Below, piece after piece: positions 33,747-42,565 of a stretch of 64,000 nucleotides of DNA (positions are counted from its first letter, which is position 1; the number at the start of each line of letters is the position of its first letter). The notes under the pieces were generated by a model. The model did no database searches and was not told the DNA's origin. It saw nothing but the letters and a program-made list of their open reading frames with translations. The translations under genes and the position numbers were made by a program. Source of the stretch: DATBLE01 sp963808815 (lineage in GTDB: Bacteria; Actinomycetota; Thermoleophilia; Gaiellales; Gaiellaceae); NCBI GenBank assembly GCA_963808815.1, contig CAWEGI010000003.1, forward strand, positions 62,001-126,000, in the 5' to 3' direction.

Positions 33747-34907
33747 CACCGTGGCGAAGCGGTCCTGCGCGGCATGGGCGGTGGAGGGGGAGAGGCCCGG
33801 CGCGTTGACGAGGATGGCGAAGGCGTAGCGCTCGCGGACGTAGCCGGAGAGCGCCGAGACGCCGTTCAGGGTGCCGGTCTTCGCGCGCACGTTCCCCCGC
33901 GCAGGCGGACGGTCCATCCGATCCTCGAGCGTGCCGTCGCGGCCCGAGACCGGGAGGACGCCGAAGAGCACCGAGCGGATCTCCCGGTCAGCCCATCCCC
34001 GCTGGAGGACAGTCACCAGCGCCTTCGGTGTCATCCGGTCGAGGCCGGACAGGCCGGATCCGTCGGCGATGCGCACGCCGGCCAGCGGGACTGCGTGGGC
34101 GGCCAGCACAGTCCGGACGACCTGGGCGCCCGCAGCGGTCGTTCCCTGCCGGGCGACCACCGCCCCGAGCTGCTTGAGCACGAGCTCGGCGGTGAAGTTG
34201 TCGCTGACCACGTCCATGTGGCGGAGAATCTCGGCGAGCGGCGGCGACCAGCGCACGGCGAGGGGCCACCCGCCGCCGTGAGCGCGCTTCGTCGGCCCGT
34301 CGACCCGAACACCGGCACGAGAGAGCGCCACTCGGAAGAGGGCCGCCGTCCCCAGGGAATCGTCCACTCCCGCGATCGCGAGTGCCGAGAGGGCCTGCGA
34401 CTCGAACGGGACGAACCCGGGCCTCCAACCGGGCCCGGACCGCCTCGAATCGAACCACGACTCGTCGGCGACGAGGCTGCCGGTCACGCGGCGCACACCG
34501 GCTGCCCGAACGTTCTCGGCGAGCCTGGCGAGACCGGCACGGTCGAGGGTCGGATCGCCGCCGCCCTTCAGCACCAGGTTGCCGGACCAGACGCCGGCCG
34601 GGCCGAGCAGGCCCTCGCCCAGCACGGAGGTCTGCATCCGGAACGCGGGGCCGAGCGCCTCGAGCGCCGCGTACGTGACCACGAGCTTCTCGTTCGACGC
34701 GGGGAGGAGGGCGTTCTCCGCTCGGTGTGCATACACGACTCTGCCGGTGGCGAGATCGACGGCGAGCGCGGCCGTCCCCGGGCCCGTGAACCCGGCGAGG
34801 GCGGCGTGCAGGCGCGCGCGAAGCGTGGCGGCGCCGGCCGGCTGGGCCAGGACCGCCGCCGCGAGAGCTGCGGCGAGGGAGGCTCGGATCACGACCGTGG
34901 GACTCAT
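33729..34907 (-). CDS. dacB: D-alanyl-D-alanine carboxypeptidase/endopeptidase (PBP4, S13 family)
   Basis: A secreted 392-residue PBP4-type enzyme that trims or cleaves peptidoglycan peptides. The signal peptide is SLAAALAAAVLAQPAGA. The three active-site motifs are present: SNEK (SxxK) in LLPASNEKLV, SDN in VVSDNFTAEL, and KTG in VRAKTGTLNG. S13-family blocks such as LVLKGGGDPTL and ADGSGLSGLDRMTP are also clear. It is convergent with ligA and divergent from a small coiled-coil gene. Confidence 0.93.
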   Translation of the reverse strand: MSPTVVIRASLAAALAAAVLAQPAGAATLRARLHAALAGFTGPGTAALAVDLATGRVVYAHRAENALLPASNEKLVVTYAALEALGPAFRMQTSVLGEGLLGPAGVWSGNLVLKGGGDPTLDRAGLARLAENVRAAGVRRVTGSLVADESWFDSRRSGPGWRPGFVPFESQALSALAIAGVDDSLGTAALFRVALSRAGVRVDGPTKRAHGGGWPLAVRWSPPLAEILRHMDVVSDNFTAELVLKQLGAVVARQGTTAAGAQVVRTVLAAHAVPLAGVRIADGSGLSGLDRMTPKALVTVLQRGWADREIRSVLFGVLPVSGRDGTLEDRMDRPPARGNVRAKTGTLNGVSALSGYVRERYAFAILVNAPGLSPSTAHAAQDRFATVLADQR

Positions 34908-34972
34908 CGGCGAGAAAGATAGGACGCACGGCCCATGGAGGGCGCACGAGACCGGCCGGATAATCGGAAGGG

Positions 34973-35293
34973 ATGGTGGGGCCGGGTTCCGATTCCGCTG
35001 CTGTGCTGGACGACGTCCGGCGGTTGCAAGACGCGCCGGCGCCGCCGATCGAGGACGCCGAGCGCGTGCTCACGGACGGCTACGCGTGCGTCCTCCGCGC
35101 CGAAGGCGAGCGGCTCCGCCTGCGGAGCAGACTCGAGCAGCGCGCGAGGAGCCTCGGCCGGGCCGGCGCCGACGAGATCGTCGAGATCGCCTCGCTCGCG
35201 CAGGGGATCGCCCGCGCGGACGGTGAGATCGAGCAGCTCCGTGCCGCACTCGGCGAGCTCGCCGCCCGCGTGCGCCGCCTGCGGATCGCCTAG
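34973..35293 (+). CDS. Small unknown helical protein
   Basis: A protein of 106 residues that I do not recognise. After a short disordered start it is Arg/Glu/Leu-rich and almost certainly helical (GERLRLRSRLEQRARSLGRA, DGEIEQLRAALGELAARVRR), suggesting a coiled coil. No signal peptide or Cys. The coding frame is open across the whole gap between the dacB-like gene and the convergent response regulator. Codon use fits its neighbours. Confidence 0.55.
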   Translation: MVGPGSDSAAVLDDVRRLQDAPAPPIEDAERVLTDGYACVLRAEGERLRLRSRLEQRARSLGRAGADEIVEIASLAQGIARADGEIEQLRAALGELAARVRRLRIA

Positions 35294-35306
35294 GAGACAG
35301 CCTCGG

Positions 35307-35981
35307 TTACGCGAGGCCGCTGCGCACCGCGTAGACGGCGGCCTGGATCCGGTTCTGGATCTGGAGCTTCATCAGGATGTTCGAGATGTGGTTCTTGACC
35401 GTCTTGGGGCTGATCACCAGATCCGCGGCGATCTGGGCGTTGTCCTTTCCGTTGGCGATCAGCTTCAGCACCTCGAGCTCCCGGTCGGAGAGCTCCGCGC
35501 GGATCGCGCTGGCCATTTCCGTGTCGGCCGTCGTCGACCGGACGCGCTGAAGCACCTTCGACGCGATCGACGGCGAGATCAACGAAGCACCGACGGCGGC
35601 GGAGCGGATTCCGGCGACGACGCTCTCGATGGACGCATCCTTGAGCAGGTAGCCGCACGCGCCGGCGACGATGGCGTCCATGACGTCGGTGTCCTGATCC
35701 GAGATCGTCAGGACGATCACCTTGGTCAGCGGTGACTGGGCGGTGATGTGCTTCGTCGCCTCCACGCCGCTCATCTTCGGCATGTTCAGGTCCATGACGA
35801 CCACGTCCGGTGCGGCGTCGCGAACGAGCCGGACCGCCTCGACGCCGTCAGCCGCCTCGCCGAGCACCTGCACGCCCTGCTGTTCCTCCAGCAGGTTGCG
35901 CAGTCCGGTCCGGAAGAGGTCGTGGTCGTCGACCAGAACGACCCGCACCGCTTCGGGCGTACCGTTCACAACGTCGGCCAT
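35307..35981 (-). CDS. NarL/LuxR-type response regulator
   Basis: A 224-residue two-component regulator. The receiver domain (about 12-130) has VDDHDLFR, the phosphoacceptor Asp in VVVMDLNMPKMSG, and the Lys in GYLLKDAS. The C-terminal LuxR helix-turn-helix (about 160-220) has LSDRELEVLKLIANGKDNAQ and SPKTVKNHISNILMKL. No histidine kinase lies in the window, so its partner is elsewhere. It is downstream of the 3D-domain cell-wall gene on the same strand, 73 bases apart. Confidence 0.93.
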   Translation of the reverse strand: MADVVNGTPEAVRVVLVDDHDLFRTGLRNLLEEQQGVQVLGEAADGVEAVRLVRDAAPDVVVMDLNMPKMSGVEATKHITAQSPLTKVIVLTISDQDTDVMDAIVAGACGYLLKDASIESVVAGIRSAAVGASLISPSIASKVLQRVRSTTADTEMASAIRAELSDRELEVLKLIANGKDNAQIAADLVISPKTVKNHISNILMKLQIQNRIQAAVYAVRSGLA

Positions 35982-36054
35982 ATGCCCCCCGGCGCCGCAT
36001 GGGATGGCATCTTAGTGCTTCTCAGATCGAAGTCGAGCAGACGCGCGTGCTGCG

Positions 36055-37179
36055 TCAGTGGAATGTGATCGTGACCGTGCGGCCGAATGCCGCCGCATCG
36101 GAGCACGACTTGAACCAGACGTCGATCCGGGCCCCATGGACGGCTCCCCCCGTATCCGCGGCGACCCCTTCACCGTAGCCCGGGATCGTCATGCGCGTTC
36201 CGAGCGGGATCACCGATGGATCGGTGGCGACAATGCCGGGGCCTGTCGGCAGGCCGGTGGCGGTCGAGCCTTTCAGGCAGTAGCCGGTCGCGTACACGCT
36301 CATCGTTCCGCCGGGCTTCGGCGGCGGCGGGGCTGCGGTGGGCGGGGCCGTCGGAGCTGCGGTGACGGAGTCGACGGGGGCGGGCGGTGGCTCGGCCGGT
36401 GCGTAGGCGGCCCTAGCCGCCGGCTGGTCCGACGTCGCGGCAGATCCCGACCGGTCGGTCGTCGGCTCCGTCGATGTCGTGCGGGTCACCACCTGGGCTC
36501 GCTGCCGCGCCTCCTTGGCCCGGGCCTCCAGGCTCGAGATCTGGGCCGCAGTCAGCTGCTGCTCGCGTTGCAGGCCCGCGAGGTAGGCACTGCGCTCGGA
36601 GCGGGCCTGCTCGAGCCCGGCCGCCGTCTCGGCGAGACTCGACCGCGCCTGGTTCGTCCGCGCCACCTGCCGGGTCAGCTCACGCTGGACGGTGGCCAGG
36701 CGGCTCCGGGCGGAACGGGCCTGCTCGAGCACCGATTGCGTCGTGCGGGCAGCCCGGTGCACGGCGTCGAGCCCGTCGATCGCCTCCTCGAGCGATGTCG
36801 CTCCCAGCACGACGGCGATCGGGTCGGGCTCGCCCTGCTCGTAGAGGTAGCGAAGCTGGGTGCCGAGACGCCGCTCCGCGGCCATGGTCGTCCGTTTCGC
36901 CGCGTGGACGCGCCGGCGGACGCTCACCTGCTCGCGCCCCAGCGCGTCGGCACGGGCCTGGACGCGGGCCAGGTCTGAACGTGCCTGTGCCAGCCGGCTC
37001 TCGAGCCCGTAGAGCTGCACGACGGCGGCACGCGACTCGGCTGCCAGCGCCGCCTGTTTCTGTTGGAGCCCCTCGACTCCCGGGTTCTGGGCCGGGAGTG
37101 TCGCGGGCGCGCCGAGGATCAGCAGGAAACCGACGAGCACCGCGAGAAAACGAGAGAGCTTGTGACATCTCGCCCGCAC
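36055..37179 (-). CDS. Secreted coiled-coil protein with C-terminal 3D domain
   Basis: A cell-wall protein of about 374 residues. GTG at 37179 gives VRARCHKLSRFLAVLVGFLL, a signal peptide ending near ATLPAQ. Residues about 30-240 are a long coiled coil containing RRLGTQLRYLYEQGEPDPIA, like the PcsB/CwlO regulatory domain. A Pro/Ala linker follows, then a 3D domain (MSVYATGYCLKGSTATGLPT...ADTGGAVHGARIDVW), a probable lytic transglycosylase fold. It is divergent from an NlpC/P60 gene whose coiled coil is homologous. Longer upstream starts exist but lack a better signal. Confidence 0.82.
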   Translation of the reverse strand: MRARCHKLSRFLAVLVGFLLILGAPATLPAQNPGVEGLQQKQAALAAESRAAVVQLYGLESRLAQARSDLARVQARADALGREQVSVRRRVHAAKRTTMAAERRLGTQLRYLYEQGEPDPIAVVLGATSLEEAIDGLDAVHRAARTTQSVLEQARSARSRLATVQRELTRQVARTNQARSSLAETAAGLEQARSERSAYLAGLQREQQLTAAQISSLEARAKEARQRAQVVTRTTSTEPTTDRSGSAATSDQPAARAAYAPAEPPPAPVDSVTAAPTAPPTAAPPPPKPGGTMSVYATGYCLKGSTATGLPTGPGIVATDPSVIPLGTRMTIPGYGEGVAADTGGAVHGARIDVWFKSCSDAAAFGRTVTITFH

Positions 37180-37232
37180 GTGCCGTCCGACCGTACCACA
37201 CCCTCGCCGTCCGAGCGGGTGGGCCAGTCGGC

Positions 37233-37266
37233 TTATTTTGCGCGACTTTTGGCGCATTTTGCTGCC
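37233..37266 (+). promoter_or_regulatory. Phased T-tract repeats between divergent cell-wall hydrolase genes
   Basis: Three TTTTG tracts begin at 37236, 37247 and 37257, spaced 11 and 10 bases, each followed within a few bases by GC (TTTTGCGC, TTTTGGCGC, TTTTGCTGC). Helically phased T-tracts bend DNA, and three in-phase direct repeats can also be a regulator's binding site. They lie in the 134-base region shared by both divergent genes and stand out from the GC-rich background. Confidence 0.45.
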
Positions 37267-37275
37267 TCTTCCTGG

Positions 37276-37304
37276 TTGCCCGCGTCCGTACCCCCTGCTA
37301 GGGT
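37276..37304 (+). promoter_or_regulatory. Promoter of the NlpC/P60 gene
   Basis: TTGCCC at 37276-37281 and TAGGGT at 37299-37304 have a 17-base spacer. The -10 lies only nine bases before the GTG at 37314, so the transcript would be leaderless or nearly so, which is common in actinobacteria. No Shine-Dalgarno sequence is seen, consistent with this. Confidence 0.5.
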
Positions 37305-37313
37305 GCTGACTTC

Positions 37314-38493
37314 GTGACGTACCGGCCCCTCCCGGTGCGCCTGTCGAGAGTGGTGTGGGGTATCGCATCGCGCGCCCACATACGGCAGGCAACCTTCGTA
37401 GTCATCGCGCTTCTGGCGGCGCTGCTCGCTGCCCAGGCGGCGACCGCGGAGCCACCGCAGATCACGGCCAAGCGGGCCGAGGCGCAGCGCGTGCTGGGCG
37501 AGATCCACTCCCTCGACGTCCAGATGGAGAAGGCGATCGAGGCCTACAACGGCGCGACGCGACCAGCTGGCCGCGATCGAGCGCGAGCGTGCGCTGAACG
37601 GCCGCGAGCTCTCGATCGCCAAGCACAATCTGTACGTGTCGCAGCGGCGCCTGGGCGCCCGCCTGCGGTCGATGTACACGGACGGCGAAGAGGACTCGAT
37701 GCTGGCGATCCTGCTCGGCTCGAACTCGATCGGCGAGCTCGTCGACCGCGTCGACACCGTGAACAGCGTCGCGTCCCAGGACTCGCAGGTGGTCGGCGAG
37801 GTCAAGAAGTTCAAACACGACGTCACGGTGCGCGCCGCGCAGCTGAAGACCGCCCACGCGCGGCAGGAGCAGGTCGTGGCCGAGCGTGCGGCCGCCAAGC
37901 AGCAGATCGAGTCCGGCCTGGCGGAGCGCCAGCAGCTGCTCGGCTCGATCCACGGCGAGATCGCGCGGCTCCAGCGCGAGGAGGAAGCCCGTCAGGCGCG
38001 GCTCGCGGCCGAGGCCAGAGCGCGGCTGGATGCCCAGCTCGCCGCCCAGCACGCGGCCGTGCAGCAGGCGCAGGAGCAGGACGTGGTCGGTGCCTCCGCC
38101 GTGTCACCGGACGGGGTCGTCACGGTCGCGCCGCCCTCCCAGTACGGCGGGGTCGTCGGGATCGCCATGCAGTACCTGGGCACGCCCTACGTCTGGGGTG
38201 GCTCCTCACCGGGCGGCTTCGACTGCTCCGGCCTCGTGAGCTTCGTCTACTCGCAGGTGGGCGTCTCGCTCCCGCACCACGCGGCCGACCAGTTCAACTA
38301 CGGCGTCCCGGTCTCGCGCGACCAGCTCGAGCCAGGAGACCTCGTCTTCTTCGACGGGCTCGGCCACGTCGGGATCTACATCGGCAACGGCCAGTTCATC
38401 CATGCCCCGCACACGGGCGACGTGGTCAAGATCTCCAGCCTCAACGACTCGTGGTACGCGGCCACGTACGTCGGCGCGCGCCGCATCACCTAG
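37314..38493 (+). CDS. NlpC/P60 peptidoglycan endopeptidase with coiled coil, one frame break
   Basis: A secreted D,L-endopeptidase of the RipC/CwlO/PcsB type. The GTG at 37314 gives a signal peptide (FVVIALLAALLAAQAATAEP). A coiled coil starts ITAKRAEAQRVLGEIHSLDV. One extra base near 37560 breaks the frame at YNGAT; the corrected reading continues DQLAAIERERALNGRELSIA and RRLGARLRSMYTDGEED. The C-terminal NlpC/P60 domain has the catalytic Cys in FDCSGLVSFVY and His in LGHVGIYIGNG and FIHAPHTG. The coiled coil resembles that of the divergent 3D-domain protein. Confidence 0.9.
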
Positions 38494-38513
38494 GACGCTC
38501 GCTCCGCTCGCTT

Positions 38514-38550
38514 CACGGGTGAACCCCTGGTTCCCCCGTGAGCCCCCTCC
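38514..38550. repeat. Recurring G/C-run intergenic motif, copy B
   Basis: The stretch GAACCCCTGGTTCCCCCG followed by TGAGCCCCCTCCT recurs in closely similar form at 42722-42751, and in weaker form after rpoC (5255-5285) and, on the other strand, at 41404-41437. GAACC/GGTTC forms a short stem. This copy follows the NlpC/P60 stop codon. Placement after genes suggests a terminator-associated repeat. Confidence 0.6.
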
Positions 38551-38677
38551 TTGCGTGCGGGCTCGTGCTCCCCTTCGCAACTGGGCCGGCGACGGTGAGC
38601 CTGCTGTCAACGTTGCCTTGCCGTATGCGAGCCTCCCGCCGGGCAGAGCCCGGCTCCGGCGGCGAATCGGCTAGCCA

Positions 38678-40411
38678 TCAGGGCGCATAGAGCCTTTCGA
38701 TCGCGTCGGCGAAATGCTCCTGCACGACGCCGCGCCTCAACTTCAGCGTCGGCGTGATCTCGCCCTCCTCTGCAGAGAAGTCGCGCGTGAGCACCTCGAA
38801 GCGCTTGATCTGCTCGTACCGTGATCGCTGCTCGTTGACCTCGTCGACGATCCCTTGCACGAGCGCGGTCTCGTCTTCGCCCCCGTCGGCCCGCCACTTC
38901 GCGATCTCGTCCTGGTCGAGCGTGACCAGCGCGGCGATGTACGGGCGGCGGTCGCCGATGACGATCGCCTGCGAGACGTAGCGGGACGCCTTCAGGTCGT
39001 TCTCGAGGTTCTGGGGCGCGACGTTCTTGCCGCCGGCAGTGACGAGGATGTCCTTCTTGCGGTCGGTGATGGTGATGAACCCGTCGTCGTCGATCTCGGC
39101 GATGTCGCCTGTGCGAAGCCAGCCGTCCTCGCGGAGCACCTCGCGGGTCGCCTCTGTGTCCTTGAGGTAGCCCGCGAAGACGGTCTCGCTCCGCAGCTCG
39201 AGCTCGCCGTCCTCGGCGAGGCGCACCTCCACGCCCGGAAGCGGCTTGCCGACAGTGCCGAACTTGAAGGCGTCGGGCCTGTTGACCGAGGCGGCGGTCG
39301 TGCACTCGGTCAGGCCGTAGCCCTCGTAGATCGGCAGGTCGAAGGCGGCGAAGAGCTCCATCACCTCGCGTGACAGCGGCGCGCCGCCCGAGTTCGCGAG
39401 GCGCAGCCGCCCGCCGAGCCGCGCCTTCACCTTCGAGTAGACGAGGCGGTCTGCGAGCCGGTGCCGGAGCGCGAGGCCGCGCGGAATCGGCTCGCCTGCC
39501 TGGCGGCGGCGGCTGACGTCCCTGCCGACGCGGAGCGCCCATTGTCCGATCGCGCGCTTCGGGCCGGCGGCGTCGTCCAGCCCGGAGACGACCGCGGTGT
39601 GGATCTTCTCGTAGACGCGCGGCACACTCGGGAAGGTGGTCGGGCGCACTGCGGCAAGTGCCTCGCCCACACGGAGCGGGTCGCGGCACAGGGCGAGCGT
39701 GTACCCGACATATCGCGCCTGGAGGTGGATCAGGCGGCCGTAGTTGTGGGCGAGCGGAAGGTAGAGGAGCAGTGTGTCGTCGGGGCAGACGAAGCTGTTC
39801 GGCATCTTGTCGACCACGGCCGCCATCTCGTAGTAGTTGCGGTGGCGGATCATGCAGCCCTTGGGCGGGCCGGTCGTCCCCGACGTGTAGATGTAGGTGA
39901 ACAGGTCGTCCTCGTCGACTGCCGCCTCGGCCTCGGCGAGGGCCTCCGGATGGGCGCCGGCGTGCTCGCGGCCGCGCTCCTCCAGCTCGGGCAAGCCCGC
40001 AAAGGTGAGAACGTGGCGGAGACCGCCGAGGTCGTCCCGCACCGACTCGATCTTCGCCAGCTGCTCCTCGTCCTCGACCAGAACGCCGACCGCCTCCGAG
40101 TGACCGATCACGTAGGCGGCGTCGGGGGCCGAGCTGTTCGCGTAGACGGGGGCGCCGATCGCCCCGATCAGGCCGAGCGCGAAGTCGAACAGGCACCACT
40201 CGAGCGTGGTCGAGGCGAGGATCGAGAACGCGTCTCCCTTCTTCACCCCGAGGTCGAGGAGGCCGTTCGCGAGGGCGTCGACGCGTCGGGCGGCCTCGAC
40301 CCACGACACCTCCACCCAGGCGCCGTCGCGCTCGGCGAGGTACGGAGCGCGAGACGTTCCGCCGGCCGCGGCGTTCCGCCAGAGGGCGCCGATCGTCCTC
40401 TTACCGGCCAC
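38678..40411 (-). CDS. Long-chain acyl-CoA ligase (AMP-forming)
   Basis: A fatty-acid-activating enzyme of about 577 residues, making acyl-CoA from fatty acid, ATP and CoA. The ATP motif is YIYTSGTTGPPKGCM, and the adenylation motifs YEGYGLTECTTAASV, GWLRTGDIAEIDDDGFI and TDRKKDILVTAGGKNVAP are intact. The GTG at 40411 is preferred because it leaves 58 bases to the divergent ku start; an ATG at 40471 adds 20 residues and overlaps the ku start codon. It supplies substrate for the acyl-CoA dehydrogenases further on. Confidence 0.92.
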   Translation of the reverse strand: MAGKRTIGALWRNAAAGGTSRAPYLAERDGAWVEVSWVEAARRVDALANGLLDLGVKKGDAFSILASTTLEWCLFDFALGLIGAIGAPVYANSSAPDAAYVIGHSEAVGVLVEDEEQLAKIESVRDDLGGLRHVLTFAGLPELEERGREHAGAHPEALAEAEAAVDEDDLFTYIYTSGTTGPPKGCMIRHRNYYEMAAVVDKMPNSFVCPDDTLLLYLPLAHNYGRLIHLQARYVGYTLALCRDPLRVGEALAAVRPTTFPSVPRVYEKIHTAVVSGLDDAAGPKRAIGQWALRVGRDVSRRRQAGEPIPRGLALRHRLADRLVYSKVKARLGGRLRLANSGGAPLSREVMELFAAFDLPIYEGYGLTECTTAASVNRPDAFKFGTVGKPLPGVEVRLAEDGELELRSETVFAGYLKDTEATREVLREDGWLRTGDIAEIDDDGFITITDRKKDILVTAGGKNVAPQNLENDLKASRYVSQAIVIGDRRPYIAALVTLDQDEIAKWRADGGEDETALVQGIVDEVNEQRSRYEQIKRFEVLTRDFSAEEGEITPTLKLRRGVVQEHFADAIERLYAP

Positions 40412-40469
40412 GGCGCGAAGGGTACTGAGCGGAAGGGAACCCGGTCCGCACCTAGAATTCGAACTACCC

Positions 40470-41336
40470 ATGCGGACGACCTGGAACGGCTCGATCAGCT
40501 TCAGCCTGGTCACGATCCCCGTCGGACTGGCGCCGGCGACGAAGCCGTCGGCGCGTGCCTCCGACGTGTCCTTCCGCCAGCTCCACGCCGAGTGCAAGAC
40601 GCCGATCAAGAACCGCCGCTGGTGCCCGGTGCACGAGCGCGAGGTGGAGAGTGACGAAATCGTACGTGGGTGGGAGGTGGCCAAGGGGCAGTTCGTGATC
40701 GTCGACGACGCTGATCTCGAAGCGATCGAGCGCCAGAACACGTCCCGGTCGATCGACATCGAGCGCTTCGTGCCGCTCGACGAGGTCGACCCCGTCTATT
40801 TCGACCGCACGTACTTCCTCGTGCCGGCGGCGGCGGCGGCCGCACTCCGTCCATACGTGTTGCTGCGAACCGTGCTCTCGGACGAGGGCGTCGGCGCGAT
40901 CGGCCGCTTCGTCCTCTCCGGCAAGGAGAAGCTCTGCCTGATCCGGCCCAAGGGCGACGCGCTCGTTCTCGAGACGCTGTTCGTCGCAGAGGACGTCTAT
41001 TCGCAGGCCGAGATCGACGAGTCGGCGGCGGATGCCCAGGCGCCGAAGAAGGCCGAGCTCGATCTCGCCCGCCAGCTCGTCGACAGCCTCGTCGGCGAGT
41101 TCGACCCGGGCGAGCAGTTGACCAGCGAGTACCGCCAGGACCTCCGCAAGATGCTGGAGGCGAAGCTCGCCGGCCAGCCGATCGAGGAGCCGGAAGAGGT
41201 TACGGAGGCGCCGGTGATCGACCTGATGGCCGCGCTCAAGCAGAGCGTCGCCGAGGCCAAGCAGCGCAAGCCGGCCGCGGAGGACGGCAAGCCGGCCGCG
41301 AAGCCACGCTCGCGTCGTACAGCGGCCAAGAGCTAG
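40470..41336 (+). CDS. ku: Ku DNA end-binding protein
   Basis: Bacterial Ku, 288 residues, a homodimer ring for non-homologous end joining. It starts MRTTWNGSISFSLVTIPVGL and has RWCPVHEREVESDEIVRGWE and LDEVDPVYFDRTYFLVP. The C-terminal end is a Lys/Ala/Arg-rich tail (KQRKPAAEDGKPAAKPRSRR) that in actinobacterial Ku binds DNA. No ligD is in the window. A hairpin follows 14 bases after the stop. Confidence 0.96.
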   Translation: MRTTWNGSISFSLVTIPVGLAPATKPSARASDVSFRQLHAECKTPIKNRRWCPVHEREVESDEIVRGWEVAKGQFVIVDDADLEAIERQNTSRSIDIERFVPLDEVDPVYFDRTYFLVPAAAAAALRPYVLLRTVLSDEGVGAIGRFVLSGKEKLCLIRPKGDALVLETLFVAEDVYSQAEIDESAADAQAPKKAELDLARQLVDSLVGEFDPGEQLTSEYRQDLRKMLEAKLAGQPIEEPEEVTEAPVIDLMAALKQSVAEAKQRKPAAEDGKPAAKPRSRRTAAKS

Positions 41337-41350
41337 GCAACTCCGCCGCA

Positions 41351-41367
41351 GCCGGGCTTCGCCCGGC
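41351..41367 (+). terminator. Terminator hairpin after ku
   Basis: GCCGGGC (41351-41357) pairs perfectly with GCCCGGC (41361-41367) around TTC. It lies 14 bases after the ku stop with no T-tract, in the style of the other terminator hairpins in this window. Confidence 0.6.
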
Positions 41368-41403
41368 GGAAGCAGCTACGGCCCGGGACTCGAGACGAAG
41401 AAT

Positions 41404-41437
41404 GAGGGGGTCCGGGGGGAACCATGGGGTCCCCCTG
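41404..41437. repeat. Recurring G/C-run intergenic motif, copy D (reverse)
   Basis: Read on the minus strand it is CCCCATGGTTCCCCCC then GGACCCCCTC, matching the GGTTCCCCC...CCCCCTC pattern of the copies at 5264, 38518 and 42722. It directly follows the stop codon of the minus-strand small HTH gene, so relative to its gene it has the same orientation as the others. Confidence 0.5.
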
Positions 41438-41608
41438 CTAATGCTTGGCGGGCGTCGCGCCGATCGCCTGGAGCTGCGCCGCGAACAGGCTCTTGTCGAT
41501 CTTGCCCTGGTAGATCGGGACGCCCTCTTGCACGCAGACACGGATGACCTCCGTGCGGTCGATCCCGAGCTCCTTCGACAGCTCCTCAGGCGTTAGGTGG
41601 TTCGGCAT
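41438..41608 (-). CDS. Small helix-turn-helix protein
   Basis: A protein of 56 residues: MPNHLTPEELSKELGIDRTE, VIRVCVQEGVPIYQGKIDKS, then a short helix. The first half is a MerR/excisionase-like helix-turn-helix (LTPEELSKELGIDRTEV). A strong ribosome binding site (GGAGGAAGGAG) precedes the ATG at 41608. The size, RBS and fold support a real DNA-binding or adaptor protein. Its target is unknown. A 171-base gap upstream separates it from the NIF3 gene on the same strand. Confidence 0.75.
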   Translation of the reverse strand: MPNHLTPEELSKELGIDRTEVIRVCVQEGVPIYQGKIDKSLFAAQLQAIGATPAKH

Positions 41609-41779
41609 GACGCTCCTTCCTCCAGAGAGACGAAAAACCCACCGGCGCACAGCTGTCGATTGACGCTGGGCCGATGGGCTCGGTGAAAGCCTTCCGGTTC
41701 TCGGTGCGGGAGATCAGAGGTCCCGCTCCTCCGGACGAATCATGATCACTTCAGAGAATACTCCTCCGGGGCGACGTGC

Positions 41780-42523
41780 TCAAACGGGATTCGGGAGCTC
41801 GATGAACTCCCACTCCAGGCCGAAGCGATCCGCGAGTCGCGCGGCCAGCGCCTGCACGCCCAAGCGCTCGGTCGCGTAGTGGCCGGCGGCGACGAACGTG
41901 ATCCCGAGCTCGCGGGCGAGGTGGAGGCTCGGCTCCTCTGGCTCGCCGGTCAGGAACAGGTCGAAGCCGGCCGCGGCCGCCTCCGCGAGGTGGCGGCCGC
42001 CGCCGCCCGAGACGATCGCAACGCGCTCGACCTCGTCCGGGCCTTCCTGGAAGACCAGCGGCTCGGGCGTGATCCGTTCCCGGACGCGTGCGAGGAACGA
42101 TTCGCCGGTCTCAGGTGCAGGCAGCCGGCCGCCGACTCCGATCCCGGCGAACGGCCCGTCGACCTCCACCCCGAGCTCGTGCGCGAGCAGCGCGTTGTTG
42201 CCGACCTCCGGATGGGCGTCGAGCGCGAGGTGGTAGCCGGCGAGGGTCAGATCGCCGCCGAACAGCGCCTCCAGGCGGCCGCGGACCCGCGCGTCGATCA
42301 CACGCGGTTCGTTGTCCCAGAGCAGCCCGTGGTGCACGATCACGAGCTGCGCGCTCGCCTCGGCCGCGCGCTCGAACAGCTCGAGCGACGAGGAGACGGC
42401 GCAGACGATCTTCGACACCTCCTCCGCCCCGGCCACCTGCATGCCCTGCGGCCCGTAGTCGCGGAACGTGTCGAGATCGAGCAGCTCCGCCGCGAAGTCC
42501 AGGATCTCGTCGCGCCGCGCCAT
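41780..42523 (-). CDS. NIF3/YbgI-type dinuclear metal protein
   Basis: A 247-residue Nif3-family protein (GTP cyclohydrolase I type 2-like fold). It has the metal-binding HHGLLWDN, AYHLALDAHPEVGNNALLA (read GYHLALDAHPE), FLTGEPEEPSLHLARELGIT and GHYATERLGVQALA. ATG at 42523 starts MARRDEILDFAAELL. The reaction of this family is not firmly established. It is divergent from tRNA-Pro, whose gene begins 43 bases away. Confidence 0.9.
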   Translation of the reverse strand: MARRDEILDFAAELLDLDTFRDYGPQGMQVAGAEEVSKIVCAVSSSLELFERAAEASAQLVIVHHGLLWDNEPRVIDARVRGRLEALFGGDLTLAGYHLALDAHPEVGNNALLAHELGVEVDGPFAGIGVGGRLPAPETGESFLARVRERITPEPLVFQEGPDEVERVAIVSGGGGRHLAEAAAAGFDLFLTGEPEEPSLHLARELGITFVAAGHYATERLGVQALAARLADRFGLEWEFIELPNPV

Positions 42524-42565
42524 CGAGAGCGATTGTGTCAGCCGCTCGGGTACCCTGTTCGGCCT

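Noticed and set aside
37180..37313. Cyclic-di-AMP (ydaO-type) riboswitch before the NlpC/P60 gene
   Set aside because: Such riboswitches often precede these genes in actinobacteria, but the gap is only 134 bases, lacks the conserved core, and the promoter sits directly at the start codon.
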